Position numbers and translations under genes: made by a program. This document shows, one piece after another, positions 11,481 through 23,815 of a stretch of DNA of 64,000 bases (within the stretch, counting starts at the first letter, position 1; the number at the start of each line of letters is the position of its first letter). The stretch is taken from NCBI GenBank assembly GCA_963082975.1, contig OY720349.1:49085962-49149961 (forward strand), given 5' to 3'. This stretch comes from Labia minor. Lineage: Eukaryota > Arthropoda > Insecta > Dermaptera > Spongiphoridae. Below the pieces are notes generated by a model. It was not told where the DNA came from, made no database searches, and saw only the letters and a list, made by a program, of their open reading frames with translations.

Positions 11481-12310
11481 ATTAATTAAAACTAGCCATT
11501 AAAGCTTTTTAATCAATACTACGAACTACGCAAGAGAGCTTTAAGGAGTCGTGAGTGTTGGACGTCATTTAATGAAATAGAACTGGTTCACTTTTTTATG
11601 AATGAAAATTTACAATTAAGAAAATACAAAAAACAACTTCTAAAACAATAATGATCTTTTAAATAAATGATTATATTAGTTAATTAAATTTTAATATTTA
11701 TGTTTAATTTACTCTTTCGATGACAATTTAATGTAAATTATATCAAATTATTTTAATAGAATGTAATTTTAGAAAAAGAAAATATAAAGGGAGTTTTAAA
11801 TTATTTACAATTTATAAATTATTTAAAGTCATTTTATAATAGATAAAGAAAACAAGTTGTTTAATTTCAAAAATGGAAAATATTTTATAAAATGTAATTA
11901 TGTTAATTATTATTACATATAATATAATATTACATATTATAAAACAAATAGGAATTAAAAAATTATTGACTGTATTAACCCCTCAAGCCGGGAATTAAAT
12001 TTTCCTATGCCAGCGCTCCGGCGGGAATTAAATGAGCGAAAAATGCACTTTCTTGCACACTCGTACCTAAAATAATTAATATCTCTTAAAGTACTCAACA
12101 TAATTTGTGAAATTTTAAAGAGATTTCAAGGGAAGATGTTTCTTATCTTCTTCTTTGGCTTACCAAGAAATTGAGTTCTGTGTGATAAATGTGATAAATT
12201 TTGAAGCAACCGGATTCAAAGCATGCCCTAAAATAATATCTCATAAACTACTCAACATAAATTTGTGAAATTTTTAAAAGATGTCAAGGGAAGTTGTTTC
12301 TTATATACAA

Positions 12311-13156
12311 ATAAGTTGACCTGTGGCCAGGTCCGAACCGACCGACGGTTTGAAATAAATTAATTTCCAGCTACAGAAACAATTTCAAATAATTTTAATA
12401 TATCTATTAATGTAATAAAAAACAGATATGGACATAACATAAATAATTTTAATTTTATTTTATTTATAATATATTAGGTTGTCAAGGATGAAATTTGTAG
12501 CTAGTAATATGGCCAACCTTAATAGCTTATAACTTGACATTGGCTGAATATTTTACCGTTATTTTTTTTTCTGTCAATTTACACAGCTTGCTTGTTTGAA
12601 AGAATTATTATAATCCCTAAAAAGTGTAAAACGGTAATAATAATAATAAATATAAACATTTTTAATTTTATTTTATTTATAATATATATGTAAGACCAGG
12701 CTGTGACGTCATGAATGGCTGGATGACGTCATATAATTTTAAATCAAGAAAAAACTAATAAATATGATTTTCCCGAGGATAAAACCAATACAAAGTGCAT
12801 GATTTGTGGTGATATATAAAAAAATCTCCTTTGGTGTGAAAATAACCCTTCCCTTCCTATCGTCGATTGCTAATACTACCACTTCCGGTTTCCGGATTTA
12901 CACCAAAAGTTGAGCAATTCATCCCACTGATGCATTAAGTAAATATACCAAATTTCATCAAAATCGGTTGAGCCGTTCAGGCTGTACACATCTGTACGGA
13001 CAGACGGACGGACGGACGGACGGACGGACAGACATCATGCTAAAAATACTTTTTTCTGTTAAGAAAATGCATGATTCGTGGAGATATGTATAAATCTCCA
13101 CATGTGAAATTTGGTGTGAATACAATAACTCCCTTACTATCGTCGGTCGGTAAAAA
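12311..13156 (-). mobile_element. HINE-1 copy 5, inside the piggyBac-like element
   Basis: Begins AAGTTGACCTGTGGCCAGGTC, with an intact stem-loop, and ends GTCGGTCGGTAAAAATT. The CRE pair is at 12704-12711 and 12724-12731, the internal 5' module at about 12795-12875, and a GGAC microsatellite at about 12997-13032. Its A+T-rich middle is interrupted by a mariner-type fragment, with the flanking AATTTTATTTTATTTATAAT block present on both sides. Confidence 0.9.
12476..12640 (+). mobile_element. mariner-type end fragment in HINE-1 copy 5
   Basis: Starts TTAGGTTGTCAAGGATGAAAT after AATATA, which is the usual mariner 5' terminus at a TA target. The opposite terminus is not evident and no transposase sequence remains. 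A short copy of the surrounding HINE-1 sequence follows it, so insertion was accompanied by local rearrangement. Confidence 0.5.
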
Positions 13157-13440
13157 TTTTATCAGCTTAGCTAAAAATTGAATTTTGAAGATTCACGAAA
13201 AAAACAGTTTTTTCTTCTTTGAAAAAACATGTGTTCGAAAAAAACCATAAAAAAAAGTGGAAAAAAGAGAAAGTGTAATTATTGTAGTTTTAAAAAGTGC
13301 AAAAATTTTCAAAATTGATCTAGAGATGGCAGGTTATTTATATAAACGCTGGAAGCCGGCGAGTACGGATTCGGGGTCCCGCCGTTATGATAGATTTTGT
13401 CGCGCGAGTACGTACTCGGGTTCCCGACTTGAGGGGTTAA

Positions 13441-15378
13441 CAATTGATTTTCGTTTATTTTATTTTTTATGATTATGTATCAACTAATGTACTATACAAG
13501 TGCACTACTATTCAATTGTTTTATTAAATAGTTACCATCCGAGGTTCGAATTGTCACCCTTATATTCATACTATTTGACAAATGACTAAATCCAACTTAT
13601 AAAGATATGATTGCCAATAAAATGATTAGAATATTAAAACATCAACTCAAAATTTTTTAAATTATTTTTTTTTCTTTAAATTCTTTTATATTGAATTAAA
13701 TAATTAAATATACTGCAAATGTTGATTCTCATTCATTATTTATTTATTTATTTAGTATTAGAATCAATCATGGATAAATAAATTGTTAGGTAAATGGAAA
13801 GTTAATGGTGTGTGAATTATTGGATTGGGATTATATCTGTCCGAGACATAAAAAGAAATGTCTCTGCATCTGGAGGTTCTGTTTTAATGATTGAGTGAGT
13901 GCGCATCCGCGAAACCCCCATCTGTGCAGATAATCTATTCTTGTGAAGTAAAGAGCCTGGGCTACCAATTTTGGAGAAAACGTGCAAGAGGCGGGGTCTG
14001 AAGGGCTCAAAGGGAGATAATAAGCCATCTAAGCAATAAGGGACATGGCTATATGGAAGCGAAGGGATGGAGAGGGTAAGTGAGCATCCACATCCAAGGC
14101 AAACATCATCAGCAGACTCAAAGACGACGAAAGCTTACCAAGATACAATTTATCAGCCGCCAAGGTGACAACAAACGGCCACCGACCGCCACCTTGGCAA
14201 ACTAAACGAGTACCTCGAATCTCATCTTTCAATTGGATGAAAATTTTTAGGTGCTCTAATAATTCAGGTTTATCTGTTCAAGAGAAGAGAGCAAAAAAAA
14301 AACAAGAAAACAAAAACAATAAAGGTTTAACCCAGAACAAAGCGCTTGATGAGAATAAAAAAAAAAAACATTTTTATCTCTTCTCCATCATCCGCTCATC
14401 CTCTTTCACTCTTATGAATTTAATTAAGGAGAGATCTGGTTTTGAAAACAATGTTTTTATCACAAACAAATTCTGATGGAGAAAGTTTAGATAAAATGCG
14501 TCTATTTAACCTTCATTGCTTTTAATTAGACAAAGAATTTTCGTCCCTCATCAAATACGATATACGTACTACAAACACATTTAGCCATTAAGAAGGAGAA
14601 ATTGTTCTAGAGAACATTTTCATAATAATAAAGAAGTACAATCTTTCGTTAATATCATTACCATCACCCTTATTTTACAATTAACCTACTTGTATAGTAT
14701 TCTTTTTGAAATAAAGTTTATAAATATTTCAAAAGTATTTCTTTACAAAATACAAAAGTGATTTAATAATAATTTATGCTTGTAAATGAAATGTTTTTAT
14801 ATAATTTTTCATAACTAAAGAAATGTGATAGCCAATTACGTTATTAAAATTTAAAAAGTAAATTAACATTTTTATTTTTCAATCGAATAAAATTTCTAAG
14901 TTATTTGAGAGTAAAGTACTTACTTATAATGCCGATACATTTCCGCTATGCATTTTTCACAGATCTTCACGTTTCAAGTCATTTTGATACGAAAAAAGTG
15001 ATTATCCCTTTAACAAATGTATGTATGTTTGTCTGTGTGTGTGTGGTAGAAATTTTATCAACAAAATTTCGATCAAATGGTAATACCAAGAAGCGAATTT
15101 TATATTTTAGCATTTATTGGGGTCATAAAGACCTGACAATATTTTATATATTCAAATATATTCATAAATAAACAAATATCGAAAAAAGTAAAATGGCCCT
15201 ATTTCCTAAACTATAATAAATATAGAAAAATTTATATGAAACAATTTATAGAGAATTATATTCTACAAATTTCATCTCTTTTATATATGAAAAATTATAA
15301 TTATTCAAATACTGTATATATCGATTGAGAAGTTATATTGGGGCTGGTTAATTGTTAAGAAGGTGGGTCACTAAGAAA
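13441..15378. other. Spacer with a complex island at 13830-14240
   Basis: Most of it is A+T-rich filler. The segment 13830-14240 is unique and balanced in composition. It includes GGGACATGGCTATATGG, then GGTAAGTGAGC at 14075-14085, a good donor-like site that could follow an ATG at 14044. The resulting exon would be very short, so I do not call it. A GT-rich microsatellite lies at 15018-15046. Confidence 0.35.
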
Positions 15379-16016
15379 ATAAGTTGACTTGTGGCCAGGT
15401 CCGAACCGACCGACGGTTTGAAATAAATTAATTTCCAGCTACAGAAACAATTTCAAATAATTTTCATATATCTATTAATGTAATAAAAAACAGATATGGA
15501 TACATAAATAATAAATATAAACATTTTTAATTTTATTTTATTTATAATATATATGCAAGACCAGGCTGTGACGTCATGAATGGCTGGATGACGTCATATA
15601 ATTTTAAATCAAGAAAAAACTAATAAATATGATTTTTCTCGAGGATAAAATCAATACAAAGTGCATTCGTGGTGATATATAAAAAAATCTCCTTTGGTGT
15701 GAAAATAACCCTTTCCTTCCTATCGTCGATCGCTAATACTACCACTTCCGGTTTCCGGAATTACACCAAAAGTTGATCAATTCATCCCACTGATGCATTA
15801 AGTAAATATACCAAATTTCATCAAAATCGGTTGAGCCGTTCAGGCTGTACACATCTATACGGACGGACAGACGGACAGACGGACGGACAGACATCATGCT
15901 AAAAATACTTTTTTCTGTTTAGAAAATGCATGATTCGTGGAGATATGTAAAAATCTCCACATGTGAAATTTGGTGTGAAAACAATACCTCCCTTACTATC
16001 GTCGGTCGGTAAAAAA
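15379..16016 (-). mobile_element. HINE-1 copy 6, near full length
   Basis: Begins AAGTTGACTTGTGGCCAGGTC and ends GTCGGTCGGTAAAAAAC. The CRE pair is at 15569-15576 and 15589-15596, the internal 5' module at about 15665-15740, and a GGAC/AGAC microsatellite at about 15858-15892. All parts of subfamily A are present. Confidence 0.9.
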
Positions 16017-16829
16017 CATTAAAATCGAAAAATTTTTTGTAGTATTTTTCTATTCTTCTTAATAACAATATATTTATATCTAAAATTATAAATTAAAAAT
16101 TAAAAATTAAAATTTACTTATCAAATTTTAATAACGTAATTAGCTATCACGTTTATCTAGATATTAAGGATAGTTTAATAATTTACAAATTAATCTTTAA
16201 GAAAGTGTCAGCGATAAGAAAAGAATCTAAGATTATTAATCATGCATTCATTTCATTCATGTATTCAACTATCAGACTAAAATCTATACAAAAACAGATA
16301 TAATATTTGTTAGGGATAAAAATACCAAGTCATGTTATTTTTTACGCGTCATCATTTGTCCTTTTGGATTTTTTTCCACATATAAAGAATACGTGATTAT
16401 ATATATATATATATATATAAGATGAGAGAACGAGGGATAGAGAAATAGAGGGAAAGAAGGATAAAAGAACATAATAATAGTATAGTAGGTGGCTAGTTGG
16501 TACTGTCTCGCTTTTGTATTTAATTGATGACCCGAACAAAGGTATCGATGTTCCCTTTTCTTTCTCCGTTGTATTTTGACAAATCTTTTCAATATCTTCT
16601 TATTCTGCTTCCTCTAACATATATGGTTATGACAAAAACAAATTGATTAAATATTATTAAAGTTAATAACAGGAAGGTGGTCTAAATAAATCTTACTTGA
16701 CCAGATTAATAATGTTATAATTTTTTTAGTTGATAAATATTATAGTTTTATAATATTTTTATTAACTAATCTATATAAAAATATATGGTATATATTATAT
16801 GAGAAATTATTTCTGGGTTATTTTGATTT
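16017..16829. other. AT-rich spacer
   Basis: Low-complexity sequence with an AT microsatellite at 16398-16421. Nothing coding was recognised. Confidence 0.5.
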
Positions 16830-17105
16830 GATTGTGAGATTTGCGTCTCGGTGAATCTTTTTTTTTTTGAATTTTTCGATGTTGGGATTTCGGGTTGAAT
16901 GGCTGGATGATTTTGGACTTACTCTTTTCCAAAGTTCCGAAGAATCCTTGGCACTAACACTGACACTGACACACCTCAGATCCTGAAAACCCTCCTAAAA
17001 AAACTGTTGAAAATGGCACCAAAACGGGCGCCGGAACGTCGAGGCCCAAATTTCACAATTAAACTAGACAATATGAATAAAATAATTTCTCATAATATAA
17101 ACTTT
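16830..17105 (+). mobile_element. Penelope-like terminal repeat, fold-back form
   Basis: The right arm (about 17003-17065) reads TTGAAAATGGCACC, a loop, GGCGCCGGAACGTCGAGG, then CCCAAATTTCACAATT. A shortened inverted arm lies at 16830-16852 (ATTGTGAGATTTGCGTCTCGG). The spacer contains GGGATTTCGGGTTGAATGG, which matches the spacer of the copy at 33988-34289. The arm-spacer-arm organisation is therefore a family trait, not a local accident. Confidence 0.55.
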
Positions 17106-18955
17106 GACTGAAACCTAAATGAACATATATTTATAGTATATACTTATTTAAAATCTATCTTATTTTCTCTTTAATCCTTTTTTTAATAAATTTTTTAAAA
17201 AAGCTATAGAGAAAGTTAAAAAATATAAATATGGAGATTGATTTAATTTAAATAATAATTTACAATATATTCAATATAAAATTTATTATTACTCTTAAAA
17301 ATAATATATCTGATCAATTCCATTTCTGTAGACCTTTAATTTAGTTTTTTATTATTTCATTTTTTTACATTATTGAATTAATACAATGTTATTATCTATA
17401 TTTATTATCAAGATATTTTTTATAACTTTACTACAGTCTAGTATTCGTTTGAGTAAATTTTTGATAAAAATAGATATTTCTTTTTTATTACTCCTCATCT
17501 ATTTTATATATATATATATATTTGATTATAATTCAAGTTTTAGTTTTTTATGTATATATATTTTATTCCTGATGTATTAATTTTTTCTTTTATCAAAAAA
17601 AATCCATATTTTTTTATATTTATTTATGATAATTATACTGTATTTCTATGATTAGGCGTTTTTGGAAGGCTTTACATTAATCTTTGAATGATATTTTTCA
17701 AAATCATGACGACGAAACCAAAGTCCAATCATATCAGTGAAAACAGAAAGACTGAAAAGCTCACCATAAAGTCGAGTTCCTATAGAAAGGAGGTGCATAT
17801 TTTGAGGCGGCATTTTTTTTATTAGTATTAATTAAATAACTTAAATATTTATTTAATAAAAATTATATTATATTTTTTATTAAGTTGGTATTAATAATAA
17901 AATTTTTATATTCATTATCGAACATGTAAGGACAGGTACTCTGAACTGAAGTAGGTACTGGATTTACAGCGAAACTTCACATAAATTCTTTGCAAGGTTT
18001 TTATACTAAAAAATAATCTGGATTTTTGTAAAAAGAATTTGATAGATAATCTATTTGCTATACAAAAATAGTAGTATATATAAGAGTAATAAAAAGTAAC
18101 AAAAAAGAATGGAAGAAATTCATAATAATCGGCACAATCAATTTATCCTCGGCTATATCTACAATATTTACAAATTGTAAAGAATAGATTTTTAAGATTT
18201 AACGCGAGCCAGCTACTTTTTAATATTATATAAACATCAGAAAAGTTATTTTATTTATAAATATGTTCATTTTGGAAGATCGTGCTATATTTTTTTAATC
18301 AGAGCTTTCTTCTTATCAGACAAATATTGTGATCGTTTTAATTTTGATTAAGATGATTAAAAGATTTTATATTTATATCAAACAAAGAATGCTTTTTTTT
18401 AATGTGTATTAGAATAAGAAAATTAATGAATTTTTTGAAATATTTTCCTTTTATAAAGAATATCCATCTCTCCCTTTAAAAAATTTTAATTCTCTCTGAC
18501 TAAAGAACAATTTTTGTAAAGAATAATAATATATGAAAAAATGGTATGAATTACCTGTTAGTTAAAAAGAACCTTTTTAAGCATGTTTTTTTTCTCAATT
18601 TTTGCTTCTCAATGCAACTTAATTCAAAAAGGAAAAAAGTTTTATCTCCATGAACCTTCTTTAAAAAAGATAATAATTTAAATAGAACTTTTAAATAATC
18701 TATAAAAATCAAAAGATTATTTGCTTGAGTTTAAAAAAAAAATTAATTGATATTTAAATAAGGTAAGGTAAATAATATTATGAATTATGAATGCGCGTCC
18801 AAAGTAAATTAATTTTACTTTTAAATAAAAATCTCAAATTTATAAATTAGGTAGAATATATTAAAAGTTACAAAACTATTTTCACTAAAAATTTAAAGGA
18901 TTTAGGTAATGAAAACTAATTTCTAAATGAATCCCACTGTTTTAGTGAATTTATT
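17106..18955. other. AT-rich spacer with a short shared fragment
   Basis: Mostly low complexity. At 17790-17830, AGGTGCATATTTTGAGGCGGC followed by a T run resembles 49024-49062 and probably derives from a hAT-type MITE. Nothing else was recognised. Confidence 0.4.
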
Positions 18956-19059
18956 CTATAATATATATATATATATATATATATACAAGAGAGAGAGATT
19001 AAATGATTTTACTCATATGAGAGTAATTAATTGAAATGTATCCATTCGATAAATTAAAT

Positions 19060-19640
19060 TTTAAGAACCCTCAGCTTCCCTGTGAGCTATCCAATGTTTG
19101 ATGATGGTCATTTGGCTATTGCCGTTACATTTTATTGTGGATAATCAAATAAATAGTGTGAATAGATTGGACAAGATAGGGGTTAATTATACTTAGGAAG
19201 TTTGATTTGTTTTTCAGTTGTCGAGATTGTTTCTAATTTTCTTCTATTGTTTGAATCATATCACTTGATAGCAGAAAATGAAAGGATTAGAAACTTAATA
19301 AAAACGTAGGTAGGAAATTTAAAGAGGATGTGATTTGCGAGCGTTGCTCTCTCACTCCCACCCTGATCAGCATTCTTCCGACCCTCTGGTCACCCCTTGG
19401 CAGTGGTTCCGTGTCGTTTGGCCACCGCTAAGTGAAATATATCGTGTTGGCGCCCCTAGTCCACAGTCCATGCCTCAGCAAACCAACCCTTATTTGATTA
19501 ATTCGCATTTTTATCCACCCCCTCGAGACTGTTTTCGAAAGCAACCTTGAAATATTTCCAGCTGAGTCTTTCCACTTTAAGATTTGCCCTTCTGCCTCTT
19601 TCGCCAAAGCAAACCCTTTAATCCATTAGATTCGGGTGAA
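19060..19640. promoter_or_regulatory. Unique complex island, candidate regulatory DNA
   Basis: Contrasts sharply with the A+T-rich surroundings, especially 19330-19630. An open frame at 19335-19550 shows no domain, begins with a non-ATG codon and lacks flanking splice signals, so I do not call it a gene. Function is inferred from composition only. Confidence 0.25.
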
Positions 19641-21188
19641 AAAAAGGGCAACTAAACCAAATCAAAGATTTCCATAAAAGGAAAGTATAATACATGAATT
19701 TTGATTATTTCTTATAAATATTTAGAGAATATTTACAGTTTTTTTTCAGATTTTTAATTAAATTTTTGTCATTAATTCTCTATTAAAATACTGTTTTTAT
19801 TATTAGAAATATTATAAATCATAAAAAATATTTAATTTTTTTAAATTTTAATATTTTTCTTAGAAAGATTATTTTAATTTTTATTTTTATTTCCAAAGTA
19901 TATATTTAAATCCAAATATATTAGTAAAAATATTAAATACATATTAGACAAAAAAAAAATAGGGTTTATATATTATAATATAAATAGACATTGCATTTTA
20001 TTTATTTATTTTTTTTTTATTTCCCTGAAATTGTATCTGTTTCTATTGTACTTTTGAAAAAATAGTAATTAAAAAGCATAAATTACTATTCGTGCCAAGT
20101 CTCGTATGTAGTTGTATTTTATTCTTTTTAATTCACAATCCCTCTTTTTCTCAGTTGACTAATATAATTGTACTTCGAGATTTAGTTTATTATCCATAAC
20201 AAAATTTGAATAAATATACAACTTACCTTTATAAAACATTTTATTATAATTTTGATACAAAAAGGCGTTTTATCATCTGAACATGAAATTCCAAACATAA
20301 ATGTTGAAATAGAATAACTAATAAATATTATTTTATTTATAGTAATTTATAGAATTTAATTTCAGTAAAATATAGTTTTAAAGGTTATTAACCAAATAAG
20401 AGAATTCTCTATTTTCTGATTTTGTTTTTACTTTTATCTTAAATGGTCAAACTTATACTTAGCCCCTTTTAGTCTTCTCTTTTATATACATATATATGTA
20501 TATATATATATATATGACAAGTAGGGGATAATAAGAGTCTATTCTACTATTCTTGTCTCCACAAGGGGAAAAATATCACCATAAAACCAAAATTCAAGGG
20601 TTTTTCCAACAAACGGATGCGTTTTGCTTTCATAACACCCCATCCCTTACGAAAAACACCCCAGCATGGCGCTTCGTGTGAGTACACAATATCTGAAACA
20701 CATGTCCAGTTCGAATTGCAAGATGACACGCCAACTCATTTGTATATCAGTCGTTGATAATTATTTCTTCTTTTTTATGTTTTTACTATTTACATAACTT
20801 TTTTTATTTATAATGTATTCTCTCTGAATTATATAAGTATATATACAAAAATTATAGTTATATTTTGTTATTTAGTATTTCATTTCATTTACGCGATATA
20901 TAAGATATTATTTCAAACGAACAAGAATTTATATCTGATCGCTAATAAAAATAAGATTAATAATACTCAAGTCACATAAATTATTCTTAAATATATACTT
21001 TGTATTTGAATAATTAATTTTTCTTTTGAGTAAATATTCCACTTTTATGAGAGGTTAAGAGAAAATGAGTGGTTTGTAATATATTAAATATAATAAATAT
21101 AAAAATGTATATATATATATATATTAAATCAAAACTAAATTTAAGTTCTCTATTTTTAAGTATTTCTGTTGAAAATCCCCGGCAGTTA
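19641..21188. other. AT-rich spacer
   Basis: Low complexity with an AT microsatellite near 20497-20517. A small unique patch at 20540-20740 has a weak acceptor/donor pair on the minus strand, but the implied exon is only about 40 bp and is not called. Confidence 0.4.
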
Positions 21189-21306
21189 CGATTGGTAACC
21201 CTGGTTTTATCATGTTTGTTATCTGTTATCTTTCCCATTAGTATCCTGATAGCTTTTGTGCGGAGCATAGTTGTAACAAACATGATAAAACCAGGGTTAC
21301 CAATCG
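21189..21306. repeat. Perfect 33-bp inverted repeat with 52-bp spacer
   Basis: The arm CGATTGGTAACCCTGG... at 21189-21221 is exactly complementary to 21274-21306. The transcript would fold into a long hairpin. No terminal repeats or target duplication mark it as a known transposon, and no other copy is in the window. Confidence 0.75.
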
Positions 21307-21397
21307 TCTTATGATAAAATGGTATCAATAAATAGTTTTTTCGAAATATTCTGGGGGCCCAGAACGAATTAATTGGATTTTCGCTACTTCTTATGGG

Positions 21398-22291
21398 TAG
21401 ACTTGCCATACGTCCCGGTTTCGCCGGGACAGTCCCGGATATACTGGGTTGTCCCGGCGTCCCGCCCGGTTGTTGAAATTGTCCTGGTTTAGATTCAGGG
21501 CACAGTTTCTTGAAAATAATTGAGCAAAATTATTAGATCAGAGAATGATTAATCTGCTCTTGTGTGATTAGTAACGTTTTGGCAAGTAACACAGTAATAC
21601 AAATTTTTTGAACCAAAATTTTCCTTGGGAAAAATCAAATGTGAGGCTATAATATTAAATGCACCTTTAGAGCTGAAAGAATTAAACAATGATCAAGGAA
21701 ATTAAAGATTGATTTAATAAATAAATAAAATTTTGTTGCATTAAGTATGGATGCTTCCAACAGAAAAGAGATTAAACTTGTCCCCATAGTTGTGCGTTAT
21801 TTTAGACAGGAATCTGGAGTGTAAGTCAAACTAGAATTTAAATCTGTATCTGGTGAAACTGCAGACATATTAACAAGTCATCTTATGATTGTCATCAAGG
21901 AACATAAACTGGAACATAAAGTAGTGGGCTTTTGTGGTGACAATTGCAACATAAACTTTGGTGGAGTCAAGAGGGCAGGGAAAAATATTGTTTTACTCTT
22001 GTATAGAAAGAACTGGGGAGAACAATAAATGGTATTGGTTGTGGAGCTCACATTGTCCACAACGCAGTCCAGACTGCAGTAGATAGCACATCTATGGGAA
22101 GCACTCCCATTAGAAAACGGTTTTATTTTGTAAAAATATTATGTTTGTGTACCATTATGAATGAAATAACAAAGATTATCTATTCTATATTTTAAGTGTT
22201 TTTTACATTACTGTTTTCATAACCCCCCCCCCCCCCCCCCGAAATAGACAGAACTGTCCCGGTTGGTCCGTGAAAAAATATGGCAACCCTA
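21398..22291 (+). mobile_element. hAT transposon, internally deleted
   Basis: Ends TAGACTTGCCATACGTCCCGG and, inverted, TAGGGTTGCCATATTTTTTC. They are flanked by a perfect 8-bp duplication CTTATGGG (21390-21397 and 22292-22299), the hAT hallmark. The region 21745-22100 encodes pieces of a hAT transposase: DASNRKEIKLVPIVVRYF, then VSGETADILTSHLM and HKVVGFCGDNCN, with frame changes and stops between them. The N-terminal zinc finger and the C-terminal dimerisation part are missing. An 18-C run (22223-22240) lies inside. Confidence 0.85.
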
Positions 22292-23425
22292 CTTATGGGA
22301 AAATTTCTTTCGGTTTAAGATTATTTCGTGCTTATGAGGTATCTTCTGGAACTCCTAAGGCGAGGTTCCACTTACACTTCAAGATTTTTATTCTGTAATT
22401 CATATTAACCACCCTTAAGAATAGGAAGTAAATTTAAAATATATTTATATTAAAATAATCTTGAAGGAAAGAATGAATATAAAAATATAAATAAGATTTT
22501 CGAATAAATGGTCACATTAGATTGATGATAACAAAATTTCTGTTTTCTAATTTATCGTTTAGAAATACAATCTTAAGATTCTCAATGGATATAAATGAAA
22601 TGATATAAATGTATTTATTATGGCTTATAAAATCTTTTACTAGACAATATTTGGCTATAATTTATTTACTATCTTTATTTCTTGGCAAATCTAACAAACT
22701 TCTGTATACTTATTAATAAATATAAATTTACCAATGACACAAAGTGCTATTGAAATAAGCCATTCAATTCTTCTAGTCTATTTCTTAAGAGTAGGTGGCA
22801 ATTTCTATTCCACTTATTATAATTTATATATTCATAGTAAATAAAAAGGATTGTTTCATCCCATGCCAACTTACTTGTCTTTTTTTCTAACTATAAAATG
22901 AATAATCTGGAAGATATTTATTCCCTTTATTAAGATTTATATTATTTTCCTTTTATCTGTTTGAATGAAATAGAAATTTTTTATTAAGATAATGGCTCTG
23001 TTTATAGATAATAATTTCTATTATTATAACTTGAGAGATCATACTATTGAGCGGAAGTATTTTTCAGGGCAATTGGAATTAAACATAGTTCAATGGATCT
23101 ACATAGATGCATATCTTAATCTAAGAATTTGTTTTAAGGTTGGAAAATTATATGTTTTGAGGGAAATCAGACCCCTACGATCATTAGAGACCATTGAATA
23201 GAGAAAGAAAGAGAGAGAACGGTGGTTGGCATTACAGTCGCACCCTTACCTGATCAAGGAGTTAAGGAATTCGGTACATATATATATTTACTGCCAATCA
23301 CATAATTATTTTTCTTTCTTTTAATTAAATCAATATTTTGAAATAATTATTTGGATTCTTTTGATTTCAAAGCCGAATCGATAAGATGAAGCAAATCCAC
23401 TTTAAAAATAAATTGAGGTCATATA
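22292..23425. other. AT-rich spacer
   Basis: No repeats or domains were recognised. An open frame at 22992-23201 has no recognisable motif and an A+T-driven composition. Confidence 0.4.
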
Positions 23426-23815
23426 TTAGGTTGTTCGAAAAATAATTTCGTTTTTTCCGCCATGGATTTAATTATATTTTTCAAATACAACTTCACACTT
23501 AAGCCACATAATCATTATATGTTTGGAAAGTTGAGATAGCAATGCTTGTATGTGAAAAAGTTTAATTGAATATACGCAGTAGTTTTATGGTGTCCTTTTA
23601 AGTATGAAAGCAATAAGCAGCTTTTTCGTCATAGTTTCCTTTTTTCCTTTAGGAAAGATAAAAATGTTAACCCAGAAAAAAATTAACGATGTTTTGACAA
23701 TACGCCAGAATAGTGTGATTAGTGCCAGAACTGGTTTCCAAAATCTTTTGATGTCGAAAATGCACCACGTACTGGAAGGCCGGTTAAAGACTGGATAAAG
23801 GCATTAGTTGATTTT
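23426..23815 (+). mobile_element. mariner transposon remnant, 5' part
   Basis: Begins TTAGGTTGTTCGAAAAATAAT after TA, a mariner-type terminal repeat. The region 23660-23810 encodes broken pieces of the mariner helix-turn-helix region: SARTGFQNL, then in another frame FDVENAPRTGRPVK and IKALVDFL (the family usually reads FDVEDAPRSGRP). The catalytic domain and the right terminus are missing. Confidence 0.7.

Larger units (their letters stand above)
11979..13436. mobile_element. piggyBac-like non-autonomous element containing a HINE-1 copy
   Basis: The left end is TTAA-CCCCTCAAGCCGGGAA and the right end is TTCCCGACTTGAGGGG-TTAA. This gives a 17-bp terminal inverted repeat with one mismatch, flanked by TTAA on both sides (11975-11978 and 13437-13440), the target site and duplication of piggyBac elements. 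Subterminal CGGGA motifs recur near both ends (CGGCGGGAATTAAA left, CGAGTACGTACTCG right). A block of about 75 bp (ACTCAACATAA...GTGAAATTTT) is repeated at about 12077-12145 and 12228-12306. No transposase is present. About 845 bp of the length is a younger HINE-1 insertion. Confidence 0.75.

Noticed and set aside
13530-13555. GAGGTTCGAATTG as a tRNA B box
   Set aside because: No A box at the right distance and no cloverleaf.
13831-14240. Coding exon pair around GGTAAGTGAGC
   Set aside because: The frame before the donor is only about ten codons after an ATG, and the rest of the island has stops in all frames.
19335-19550. 71-codon open frame resembling a proline-rich peptide
   Set aside because: No ATG, no recognisable family and no matching splice sites.
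20547-20729. 60-codon minus-strand open frame
   Set aside because: No domain; internal weak splice-like signals would cut it into about 40 bp pieces; A+T-rich flanks.
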